From JBOFCO01 sp051646105 (GTDB taxonomy: Bacteria > Pseudomonadota > Alphaproteobacteria > Rhodobacterales > Rhodobacteraceae): DNA of 31,687 bases. Made by a program: the position numbers and the translations under genes. Positions 25,286 to 31,687 of the stretch are shown one piece after another. Each line of letters begins with the position of its first letter. The first letter of the stretch is position 1. Under the pieces are notes generated by a model. That model saw only the letters and a program-made list of their open reading frames with translations, was not told the origin of the DNA and did not search any database. Location of the stretch: the NCBI GenBank assembly GCA_051646105.1, contig JBOFCO010000120.1:1-31687 (forward strand), written 5' to 3'.

Positions 25286-25332
25286 TTGACAGGTCACGTG
25301 CAATACGTATTTGTTGATATGTGCAACATATA
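25286..25332 (+). promoter_or_regulatory. Promoter/operator module of the AraC-family regulator gene
   Basis: TTGACA (25286-25291), 16 bases, TATTTGT (25308-25314), seven bases, then TGCAACATATA (25322-25332). The order and the TATTTGT-to-operator distance equal those of the divergent module at 25145-25190. ATATG-TGCAA-CATAT (25317-25331) is a perfect 5-5-5 inverted repeat. The operator would cover the expected transcription start, which suggests repression or autoregulation. Confidence 0.6.
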
Positions 25333-25354
25333 TGGTCGGCCACTGAACCGACTG

Positions 25355-26332
25355 ATGGACACCTTGGGGGGTGTAGTGAAAGCCAGTCCGCGGATCGTTC
25401 CTGATTACGAGGTCATCATTTGTCCACCAGCGGAATCCTTCCGCTGGGACAGGCATGACTATCCGCACTATCTGGCCAAGTGGCACTATCACCCGGAATA
25501 TGAACTGCATCTGACACGCTTCACATCCGGAACGATGATGGTTGGGGATCATCTTGGTGATTTCGGGCCGGGCTGCCTGGTGCTGACGGGACCAAACCTG
25601 CCGCACAACTGGGTCAGCAACCTTGCACCGGGAGAGGTGGCGCGGGATCGCGACATGCTGATCCAGTTTTCGCCGGAATGGGCCGACAGGGTTGGTGGTT
25701 TTTGTCCGGAAATGGCGGCAGTCGGCAAGCTGTTTGCCGATGCAGCCTATGGCGTGGAATTCACCGGCCGGACAGCGACCGAAGGGGCCGCGCTGCTGGC
25801 GGAAATCGGCGTCGCAAAGGGCGCAGAACGGGTGCTGCTGTTCCTGAAACTGATGGACCGTCTGGCGCGCGACCCCATCGACAGGCGGCGATTGTCACAA
25901 GGTGCGCCTGACGCCAGCCCGGCGGAACTGCCAAAGGAACTGGATGCTGCCATGCGCTATATCATGGACAGCCACGCCGACCGGATCGGCCTTGCGGATG
26001 TCGCCGCGCAATGCGGGCTGACCCCGCAGACGTTCTCCCGGCTGTTCAAGCGGCAGACAGGCCATACCTTCGCCCGCTATATGGTGCTGACGCGCATTTA
26101 CGCCGCCTGCACCCTGCTGACCCAGACCCACAATCCGATCACCGACATCTGCTTCGAGGTGGGTTTCAACAACATCGCCAACTTCAACCGCCAGTTCTTC
26201 AAGACCTGCGGCCGGACGCCGTCGGAATACCGGCGGGCCGCGCAGAAGATCGGCACCGAATCACGACAGGATCCGTTCCGGGAGACCAGGCAAAATGCGC
26301 AGTCGGCGTATTTCGAAGGCGGAAAAGTATAG
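25355..26332 (+). CDS. AraC-family transcriptional regulator
   Basis: This is a regulator of about 325 residues. The N-terminal cupin-like effector domain (RWDRHDYPHYLAKWHYHPEY, GDFGPGCLVLTGPNLPHNW) is followed by a C-terminal pair of AraC helix-turn-helix motifs. The first reads GLADVAAQCGLTPQTFSRLF, the second ITDICFEVGFNNIANFNRQF, ending TPSEYRR. The start is uncertain. ATG 25355 gives MDTLGGVV with no clear ribosome site, while GTG 25376 is preceded by GGGGGG at 25366-25371 and would start at KASPRIVPDYEVI. A still longer frame back to 25283 would run over the promoter. It is divergent from the epimerase operon and upstream of the importer, so it may control both. Confidence 0.9.
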   Translation: MDTLGGVVKASPRIVPDYEVIICPPAESFRWDRHDYPHYLAKWHYHPEYELHLTRFTSGTMMVGDHLGDFGPGCLVLTGPNLPHNWVSNLAPGEVARDRDMLIQFSPEWADRVGGFCPEMAAVGKLFADAAYGVEFTGRTATEGAALLAEIGVAKGAERVLLFLKLMDRLARDPIDRRRLSQGAPDASPAELPKELDAAMRYIMDSHADRIGLADVAAQCGLTPQTFSRLFKRQTGHTFARYMVLTRIYAACTLLTQTHNPITDICFEVGFNNIANFNRQFFKTCGRTPSEYRRAAQKIGTESRQDPFRETRQNAQSAYFEGGKV

Positions 26333-26354
26333 ATTACCCGCCAGCCGCGCGTGG

Positions 26355-26392
26355 CGGTATGGAAAAGCGTGACCTAAGTTTTGCCCATACCG
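26355..26392 (+). promoter_or_regulatory. Inverted repeat after the AraC gene / upstream of the importer
   Basis: CGGTATGG plus AAAA (26355-26366) pairs with TTTT and CCATACCG (26379-26392), leaving a two-base bulge and a 12-base loop. It begins 22 bases after the AraC stop. It could be an operator for the importer operon or part of the regulator's transcript end; sequence alone does not decide. Confidence 0.45.
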
Positions 26393-26433
26393 TCTGGTTC
26401 CATGCCTCCTCCCGGGCAGGGACCAGCGGTTCA

Positions 26434-26472
26434 AACCGGCCCCCGCCGCACGAGGAGGTGCGGCGGGCGGTT
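26434..26472 (+). promoter_or_regulatory. Strong leader hairpin upstream of the polyol-binding protein gene
   Basis: CCCGCCGCAC (26442-26451) and GTGCGGCGGG (26458-26467) are perfect complements around the loop GAGGAG. Outer arms AACCG (26434-26438) and CGGTT (26468-26472) extend the stem with a three-base bulge. A second, weaker pair CCGGCC/GGCCGG lies at 26479-26484 and 26503-26508. No T-run follows, so this looks like a structured 5' leader or a regulatory element rather than a simple terminator. Confidence 0.5.
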
Positions 26473-26540
26473 GGAAAACCGGCCCGGCGGCCCAGAGGGA
26501 CAGGCCGGGTAATAATCAGTCAACATGCAAGGAGGAGTGG

Positions 26541-27974
26541 ATGTTTCTGAATAACAAATGGCGCGTGACCGCAATGGCGGCCGCCCTTGTCACCAGCGCA
26601 ATGCCTGCCTGGGCCGACTTCTGGTCGGATGCCGGGGCAAAATATGCAGGCGTCACCCTGCATGGCGTGACCGAAAGCACGCCGCCGTCGAATTACATCA
26701 AGGATGTTCTGGCCAAGGAATTCGAGGCCAAGACCGGCATCAAGGTGGAAATCGAGACCACGTCGTGGGATCAGATGTACGACAAGGCCATCAAGGACAT
26801 GGAAGCCGGCACCGGTATCTATGACATGGTCTATATCGAGCAGGACATCATCTATGCCTATCTGTCCCGCAACTTCCTGGTCGACATCACGCAGTCGCTG
26901 GCCGACAAGCCGGAACTGAAGGCCCCGACCTATGCCGACGAGAACTTCACCACGTTCTCCAACTACTTCAAGAATGCTGACGGTCATCTGTTCGGCATTC
27001 CGATGGAAGCCTTCATCAAGCTGTATCTGTATCGCAAGGACCTGTTCGAAGACCCTGCGATCCAGGCCGCCTTCAAGGAAAAGACCGGCAACGATCTGAA
27101 GCCCGCCACCACGCATGAAGAATACACCGCGATCGCGGATTTCTTCACCGAATGGGGACAGGCCAATGGCGGTGAACTTTGGGGCGCGACCGCGCAGGCG
27201 CACACCGGCCACCCGGCATCCTGGTACGAATTCTTTGAATCCGTCGCGCCGACCTTCGGCGTCTACAACTGGGGCATCGACGCGAACAACAATTTTTCCG
27301 CGTCGGTCGCAAACGGCGGTGCCATGAACTCGGACAAGGCCAAGGCCGCGCTGAAGTGGTGGCTGCACCTGCGCGATATCGCCCCGCCGGAAAGCGCTGC
27401 CTCCACCTGGACGGAAGTGGCGACAACCTTTGCCGCCGGTCGTGCGGCACAGGGTCTGGTCTACGGTGAAAACGCTGCCTGGATCGCTTCTGATCCGAAC
27501 CAGTCCAAGGTCGTCGACAAGGTCGGTTTCGCCCTGCCGCCGCTGGCAGAGGGCGTTCTGGCCGAGGCCGAAGCCGGAACCGGCTATATCGGTTACTATG
27601 ACGGCGGCGCCTTCGGTCTGCCCGTCACGTCGAAAAACCAGGAAGCAGCCCTGCTGTTCCTGCAATACATCGGCCAGAACGAAGTGCAGGCCGACTGGGC
27701 CGTGGCCGCGCCGCGCATCACCAACAGCGCCACCTATGACGATCCCAAGATCGCCGAGATGGATGTCAAGCTGGGCGGCTACTACACGATGCTGAAGGAT
27801 CAGGGCAAACTCTTTGCGGGTGCGCCGCCCTATCCGTTCCACGCCCAGCTTCGTGGTGCAATCGAGCCGATCTTCTATGACATCCTGACCGGCGCCATCG
27901 GCCCGGATGAGGGTCTGGATGCCATGGCCGCCAAGGCCGAGGAAGAGCTGACGACGCTCGGCTATCGCAAGTAA
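26541..27974 (+). CDS. Polyol/sugar ABC importer, periplasmic binding protein
   Basis: This is a 477-residue solute-binding protein, longer than SmoE. The signal peptide covers about residues 1-25 (MFLNNKWRV, hydrophobic core, AMPAWA cleavage) and the mature protein starts DFWSDAGAKYAG. Family 1 features are EFEAKTGIKVEIETTSWDQM, GIYDMVYIEQDIIYAYLSRN, IPMEAFIKLYLYRKDLF and GLPVTSKNQEAALLFLQYIG. An excellent ribosome site, AAGGAGGAG, precedes the ATG. It begins the importer operon, which continues with two permeases, a small membrane protein, a zinc dehydrogenase and an ATPase. The dehydrogenase suggests a polyol ligand; the exact ligand is unknown. Confidence 0.92.
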   Translation: MFLNNKWRVTAMAAALVTSAMPAWADFWSDAGAKYAGVTLHGVTESTPPSNYIKDVLAKEFEAKTGIKVEIETTSWDQMYDKAIKDMEAGTGIYDMVYIEQDIIYAYLSRNFLVDITQSLADKPELKAPTYADENFTTFSNYFKNADGHLFGIPMEAFIKLYLYRKDLFEDPAIQAAFKEKTGNDLKPATTHEEYTAIADFFTEWGQANGGELWGATAQAHTGHPASWYEFFESVAPTFGVYNWGIDANNNFSASVANGGAMNSDKAKAALKWWLHLRDIAPPESAASTWTEVATTFAAGRAAQGLVYGENAAWIASDPNQSKVVDKVGFALPPLAEGVLAEAEAGTGYIGYYDGGAFGLPVTSKNQEAALLFLQYIGQNEVQADWAVAAPRITNSATYDDPKIAEMDVKLGGYYTMLKDQGKLFAGAPPYPFHAQLRGAIEPIFYDILTGAIGPDEGLDAMAAKAEEELTTLGYRK

Positions 27975-27989
27975 CGGTCATTCCGTTCC

Positions 27990-28020
27990 GGCGGGCCGTC
28001 CGAACGGCGGCCCGCCTTTT
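27990..28020 (+). terminator. Terminator-like hairpin between binding protein and permease
   Basis: GGCGGGCCG (27990-27998) and CGGCCCGCC (28008-28016) form a perfect nine-pair stem with a nine-base loop, followed directly by TTTT. It lies 15 bases after the binding-protein stop. It probably acts as a partial intrinsic terminator giving less permease than binding protein, as at the smoE-smoF junction. Confidence 0.75.
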
Positions 28021-28072
28021 CCGTCTCTTATCCTGCCCGCAAGCAACCGCCATGGTTGCAGAAGGATCGGCC

Positions 28073-28948
28073 ATGCAAAACAAGAAACTGGGATGGCTGC
28101 TGCTTGCCCCGACCATTCTCATCCTCGGGCTGTTCGGGATATTCCCGTTCTTCTACGTGCTCTGGGTTTCGTTTCACGAATGGAACCCTTTCGCGGCCAA
28201 TCCCGAAAAGGTGTTCAACTGGGCGGAAAACTACCGAAATCTGGTGTTTGACGCGCAGTTCATGGCCTCTCTCGGGGTGACGGTTGCCTTTGTTTTCTTC
28301 GCGGTTCTGTCAGAGGTGATCCTGGGCTATCTTCTGGCGCAGGCGCTGATGAAGGACTTCCCCGGCAAGGCCTTTTTCCGCACGATCCACACGTTGCCGC
28401 TGATCATGGCACCAATCATCGTCGGTTCCATCTGGAAGCTGATGACAACGCCGTCCATCGGCATCGTCCCGCATCTGCTGAAAAACTGGTTCGGCTATGA
28501 CCTGAACATCGGCACAAGCGCGACCGCCGCTTTCGTCATTACCGTCATCATGGATGTCTGGCACTGGACGCCGCTGGTGACGCTGACGATGATCGCCGCG
28601 CTGGTATCGCTGCCGCCCGATCCGTTCGAACAGGCACAGATCGACGGTGCGAACAAGCGCCAGATCTTCTGGCACATCACCCTGCCGATGATTGCGCCTG
28701 CTTTGATCGCAACCGTGTTTATCCGTTTGATGGATGCGATGCGCACCGTGGATGAAGTGTTGATGCTGACCGGCGGCGGCCCCGGTTCGGCCACCCGCTA
28801 TGTCGGTGTGCATATCTTCCGAGAGGTGTTTCCGCGTACGAACTATGGCTACGGTTCCGCGATTTCGGTCGTGGTCCTGTATCTGACCATCGTGGTCTGC
28901 TGGCTGCTGTATGTCAGCCTGATCGCACCACGCAACAAGAAGGGCTGA
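28073..28948 (+). CDS. Polyol/sugar ABC importer permease, MalF-like
   Basis: This is an inner-membrane permease of 291 residues. The start at 28073 (MQNKKLGWLLLAP) is chosen because AGAAGGA lies six bases upstream at 28060-28066; an in-frame ATG at 28052 lacks a ribosome site. Six or so hydrophobic spans are visible. The first is LGWLLLAPTILILGLFGIFP, the EAA-loop equivalent is PFEQAQIDGANKRQIFW, and the LMLTGGGPGSATRYVG segment follows. The leading EAA glutamate-alanine is altered to EQAQ. It is followed after five bases by the partner permease. Confidence 0.9.
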   Translation: MQNKKLGWLLLAPTILILGLFGIFPFFYVLWVSFHEWNPFAANPEKVFNWAENYRNLVFDAQFMASLGVTVAFVFFAVLSEVILGYLLAQALMKDFPGKAFFRTIHTLPLIMAPIIVGSIWKLMTTPSIGIVPHLLKNWFGYDLNIGTSATAAFVITVIMDVWHWTPLVTLTMIAALVSLPPDPFEQAQIDGANKRQIFWHITLPMIAPALIATVFIRLMDAMRTVDEVLMLTGGGPGSATRYVGVHIFREVFPRTNYGYGSAISVVVLYLTIVVCWLLYVSLIAPRNKKG

Positions 28949-28953
28949 CAGCG

Positions 28954-29790
28954 ATGAAACGTCAAAACCCCTGGATATCCATTCTGATCTGGACTCTGCT
29001 CAGCTTCGTGACGCTGTTCCCGATCTATTGGCTTTTCGTCATCTCGGTGAAGCCCGCTGTCGACCTGTTCACCACGCCCGAAGTGCTGCTGAAGGGGTTC
29101 TACTGGAAGAACTATATCGACGTGCTTCAGGACAGCACCTTGCGCCGCTACATGATGAATTCGCTTATCATTTCATCCGGCAACGCGCTGCTTGTCACCA
29201 CGCTGGGCTTCTTTGCCTGCTACGCGCTGTCGCGGTTCGACCTGCCCGGCAAGGAAAGCATCTTTTTCTGGACGATCACCAACCGCATGGCCCCGCCTGC
29301 CGTATTCCTGCTGCCGCTGTTCCTGCTGCTGACTCAGGTTTACAGGATCGGTGACTTCTCGCTGGCCGACAGCCGCATCGGGATGATCCTGGTATACTGC
29401 ACCTTCAACCTGCCCTTCGCGATCTGGACATTGCGCCCGACGCTGGACGGTATCCCCAAGGAACTGGACGAAGCCGCCTTTGTCGACGGGGCAAGCGCAT
29501 GGACGGTGATTTCCGAAGTGATCTTTCCGCTGGCGCGGCCAGGGCTGGCGGTCACACTGATCCTGACCTGGGTTTTCGCGTGGAACGAATATCTGTTGGC
29601 CGCAACGCTGACAAACTTCAACGCCCGCACGCTGACAACCGGCCTATCCGAATATGTCACCACTACAGGCACGGAATGGGGCATCATGGCCGCGATTTCG
29701 GTGTTTACGCTGATCCCGGCGCTGATCGTGTTCACCATGGTGCAGCGCCATATCGTGGCGGGCCTGACCTTCGGCGCTGTGAAAGGATGA
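28954..29790 (+). CDS. Polyol/sugar ABC importer permease, MalG-like
   Basis: This is a 278-residue permease that pairs with the upstream gene. The first helix is ISILIWTLLSFVTLFPIYWL, then VISVKPAVDLFTTPEVL outside. Core helices include FFWTITNRMAPPAVFLLPLF. The EAA loop is KELDEAAFVDGASAWTVI, and the end RHIVAGLTFGAVKG is the family hallmark. It starts five bases after the previous stop, and the next small gene starts four bases after this stop, so the genes form one operon. Confidence 0.92.
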   Translation: MKRQNPWISILIWTLLSFVTLFPIYWLFVISVKPAVDLFTTPEVLLKGFYWKNYIDVLQDSTLRRYMMNSLIISSGNALLVTTLGFFACYALSRFDLPGKESIFFWTITNRMAPPAVFLLPLFLLLTQVYRIGDFSLADSRIGMILVYCTFNLPFAIWTLRPTLDGIPKELDEAAFVDGASAWTVISEVIFPLARPGLAVTLILTWVFAWNEYLLAATLTNFNARTLTTGLSEYVTTTGTEWGIMAAISVFTLIPALIVFTMVQRHIVAGLTFGAVKG

Positions 29791-29794
29791 TTGC

Positions 29795-30001
29795 ATGACT
29801 GACGAAACCGAAATCGAAACGGTCACGCCCGGATTTCTGCCCATCGAAACCAACTGGTTCGACCGGCTGTTCATCGCGATTGTCCTGTGGGTGGCGCTGT
29901 CCCTGTTCTGGTTGCGCTTTCTGGAACCGCTGGGATTGTCGATCTGGGCGGTCCCGGTAATCTCGGTGATCCTGGGCGCCTATATCATCCGCAAGGGTTA
30001 G
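29795..30001 (+). CDS. Small two-helix membrane protein of the polyol importer operon (68 aa)
   Basis: This is a 68-residue protein, four bases after the permease stop and two bases before the dehydrogenase start. An acidic N-terminus (MTDETEIETVTPGFLPIETN) is followed by two hydrophobic stretches, about residues 25-43 (LFIAIVLWVALSLFWLRFL) and 49-64 (SIWAVPVISVILGAYI), with a basic end, IRKG. I do not recognise a named family. It occupies the same operon slot as the 62-residue protein at 1574-1762 and has the same WE/WF-start two-helix plan, although the sequences are diverged. It may be an accessory subunit or assembly factor of CUT1 polyol importers; this is inferred from position. Confidence 0.8.
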   Translation: MTDETEIETVTPGFLPIETNWFDRLFIAIVLWVALSLFWLRFLEPLGLSIWAVPVISVILGAYIIRKG

Positions 30002-30003
30002 AC

Positions 30004-31050
30004 ATGAAATCTCTCGTTCTTGAAAAGAAACTGGACCTTTCGCTGCGGGATTTCCCCATCGAAGCGGAAGAACACCTTGGTCCGCGCGACGTGCGGATAA
30101 AAATCCACACCGTCGGCATCTGCGGATCGGATGTGCACTACTATACCCATGGTGCCATCGGCGAATTCGTGGTGCGCGCGCCGATGATCCTTGGTCACGA
30201 AGCCTCTGGCACGGTGACAGAGGTGGGGGCGGCGGTCAGTCATCTGAAGCCGGGGGATCGTGTCTGCATGGAGCCGGGCATTCCCGATCCGAATTCCCGT
30301 GCCTCGCGCCTGGGCATGTACAACATCGATCCTGCGGTGCGCTTCTGGGCCACGCCACCCGTGCATGGCGTGCTGCGGCCAAGCGTGGTGCACCCGGCCG
30401 ATTTCACCTTCAAGCTGCCCGACAACGTCAGCTTTGCCGAAGCCGCCATGGTGGAACCGCTGGCGGTGGGCGTTCACGCCGCCACCAAGGCGCGGGTGAA
30501 GCCGGGTGACCTTGCACTGGTGCAGGGGGCGGGGCCGATCGGGCTTGTCACCGCGCTGGCGGCGCTGGCGGCGGGCTGCGCGCGGGTCTTCATCACCGAC
30601 ATCGACGAAAGCAAGCTGGCCATCGCGGCGGGCCTGTCCCGGGCGATAAGCCCGGTCAACGTGGGGGCAGAGGATGCAACGGCCCGCATCCTGAAGGAAA
30701 CCGATGGTTGGGGAGTGGAATGCGTTTTCGAATGCTCGGGCCATCCGCGCGCGGCCGGGCAGGTGTTCGATGCATTGTGCCCCGGCGGCGTCGTTGTCTT
30801 TGTCGGCATCCCGGTCGATCCGTTCAACTACGACCTGGGCAAGGCCATGGTGCGTGAGGCGCGGGTCGAACAGATCTTTCGCTATGCCCATGTCTTTCCG
30901 CGCTGCGTTGCCATGCTGTCGTCGGGCGCGATCGACGTCAAACCACTAATCACCCGGAAATTCACGTTCGAGGACAGTGTCCATGCCTTCGAACTGGCTG
31001 CATCCGCGCCCAAGGGCGACGTGAAGATGCAGATCGAATTGCCGCAGTAA
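30004..31050 (+). CDS. Zinc-dependent polyol dehydrogenase, xylitol/L-iditol 2-dehydrogenase family
   Basis: This is a 348-residue medium-chain dehydrogenase that oxidises a polyol at C2 with NAD. Catalytic zinc ligands are C40 in GICGSDVHYYTHG, H65-E66 in ILGHEASG and E151 in AAMVEPLAVGVH. The cofactor loop is QGAGPIGLVTALAAL, followed by D199 in FITDID, which favours NAD over NADP. The structural-zinc cysteine lobe is replaced by PGIPDPNSRASRLGMYNIDP, without cysteine, as in sorbitol and xylitol dehydrogenases that carry only the catalytic zinc. The frame is open further upstream, but ATG 30004 directly follows the small-protein stop. Its place inside the importer operon suggests it oxidises the imported polyol. 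Confidence 0.92.
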   Translation: MKSLVLEKKLDLSLRDFPIEAEEHLGPRDVRIKIHTVGICGSDVHYYTHGAIGEFVVRAPMILGHEASGTVTEVGAAVSHLKPGDRVCMEPGIPDPNSRASRLGMYNIDPAVRFWATPPVHGVLRPSVVHPADFTFKLPDNVSFAEAAMVEPLAVGVHAATKARVKPGDLALVQGAGPIGLVTALAALAAGCARVFITDIDESKLAIAAGLSRAISPVNVGAEDATARILKETDGWGVECVFECSGHPRAAGQVFDALCPGGVVVFVGIPVDPFNYDLGKAMVREARVEQIFRYAHVFPRCVAMLSSGAIDVKPLITRKFTFEDSVHAFELAASAPKGDVKMQIELPQ

Positions 31051-31068
31051 CTTAAAGGGAGAAACCTT

Positions 31069-31687
31069 TTGGCAAATGTGCAGATTTCCGGTGTGACCAA
31101 ACGCTTCGGCGGGGTGCAGGTCATGCATGGTGTCGATGTCGATATCGAGGACGGGGAATTCGTGGTGCTGGTCGGTCCGTCGGGCTGCGGAAAATCCACC
31201 TTGCTTCGCATGATCGCCGGGCTGGAAACCATTTCGGGTGGCGAAATCCGCATCGGGGGGCGCGTGGTCAACGATGTGCTTCCGAAAGAGCGCGACATCG
31301 CCATGGTGTTCCAGTCCTATGCGCTTTACCCGCACAAGACGGTGTTCGACAACATCGGCTTTCCGCTGAAAATGGCCAAGCGGTCCCGCCAGGAAATCGA
31401 GGACAAGGTGCGCAGGGCGGCCGATATCCTTGATCTGACCAAGTATCTGGACCGTTTTCCAAAGCAGCTTTCCGGCGGCCAGCGGCAGCGCGTGGCCATG
31501 GGCCGGGCCATCGTGCGCGATCCGCAGGTGTTTCTGTTCGACGAACCCCTGTCGAACCTTGACGCCAAGCTGCGCGTGACCATGCGGGTGGAAATCAAGG
31601 AACTGCACCAGCGGCTGAAAACAACGACGGTCTATGTCACGCACGACCAGATCGAGGCGATGACGATGGCCAACAAGATCGTCGTCA
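31069..31687 (+). CDS. Polyol/sugar ABC importer ATPase, MalK-like (3' end outside window)
   Basis: This is the N-terminal 206 codons of an ATPase that runs off the window. The start appears to be TTG at 31069 with AAAGGGA eight bases upstream, giving the usual ANVQISGVTKRFGGVQV after the initiator. Walker A is GPSGCGKST, the Q-loop is MVFQSYALYPHK, the signature is LSGGQRQRVAMGRA and Walker B is LFDEPLSNLDAKLR. The switch is VTHDQIEAMTMANK. It supplies the missing ATPase of the importer that begins at 26541, separated from the permeases by the small membrane protein and the dehydrogenase. The TTG start may lower its translation. Confidence 0.92.
   Translation, partial: MANVQISGVTKRFGGVQVMHGVDVDIEDGEFVVLVGPSGCGKSTLLRMIAGLETISGGEIRIGGRVVNDVLPKERDIAMVFQSYALYPHKTVFDNIGFPLKMAKRSRQEIEDKVRRAADILDLTKYLDRFPKQLSGGQRQRVAMGRAIVRDPQVFLFDEPLSNLDAKLRVTMRVEIKELHQRLKTTTVYVTHDQIEAMTMANKIVV

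Noticed and set aside
25283..25354. A longer N-terminus for the AraC regulator from GTG 25283
   Set aside because: It would place coding sequence over the -35, -10-like and operator blocks shared with the divergent promoter, and the extra residues do not resemble AraC N-termini.
26520..27842. A 440-codon minus-strand frame opposite the third binding protein
   Set aside because: It is a shadow of the binding-protein gene, which has an excellent ribosome site and signal peptide.

Overview
The window is GC-rich, densely coded alphaproteobacterial DNA, most likely from a Rhodobacteraceae member (Paracoccus/Rhodobacter-like). The reasons are the smoEFGK-mtlK polyol gene order, the many CUT1-type sugar ABC importers, the deoC plus tandem aldehyde dehydrogenase pair, and the frequent ATGA start/stop overlaps. 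It is a carbohydrate and small-substrate utilisation region. I see no tRNA, rRNA, insertion sequence, integrase or CRISPR. No gene-free stretch exceeds 300 bases; the longest, about 220 bases, lies between the two divergent genes near 25.2 kb.

Layout. (1) 1-5483, plus strand: the end of an ABC importer operon with two permeases, a 62-residue membrane protein, two different ATPases and a fused DhaK-DhaL ketose kinase. (2) 5495-8861: a LysR regulator divergent from a creatinase, with a 6-5-6 palindrome between them, followed by an orphan PotA-like ATPase. (3) 9029-14054: deoC, a tandem aldehyde dehydrogenase, a HAD phosphatase and a SorC-type regulator, closely packed. (4) 14192-19871: smoE-smoF-smoG-smoK-mtlK, a sorbitol/mannitol importer with mannitol 2-dehydrogenase. 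A TTGACG-N17-AGTAAT promoter overlaps a near-palindromic operator in front of it. (5) 20021-25132, minus strand: a five-gene operon of ketose 3-epimerase, ROK regulator, PfkB kinase, GatZ-like protein and ribitol-dehydrogenase-like SDR. (6) 25355-31687, plus strand: an AraC regulator, then a third polyol importer (binding protein, two permeases, a 68-residue membrane protein), a xylitol/iditol-type dehydrogenase and the start of its ATPase.

How it fits together. Regions 5 and 6 read as one rare-polyol or rare-ketohexose system. The importer brings in a polyol, the SDR and the zinc dehydrogenase oxidise it to a ketose, and the 3-epimerase interconverts ketoses. The PfkB kinase would then make a ketose 6-phosphate, probably D-tagatose 6-phosphate, and the GatZ-like protein, which has no GatY/KbaY partner here, would epimerise it to fructose 6-phosphate. 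The two divergent promoters carry the same compound element (TTGACA, then TATTTGT, seven bases, then TGCAACATATA), which suggests shared control. This pathway is an inference from protein families and gene order.

The most novel-looking items are that mirrored promoter module, the assembled ketose pathway, and two unannotated small two-helix membrane proteins that follow the second permease in two separate importer operons.
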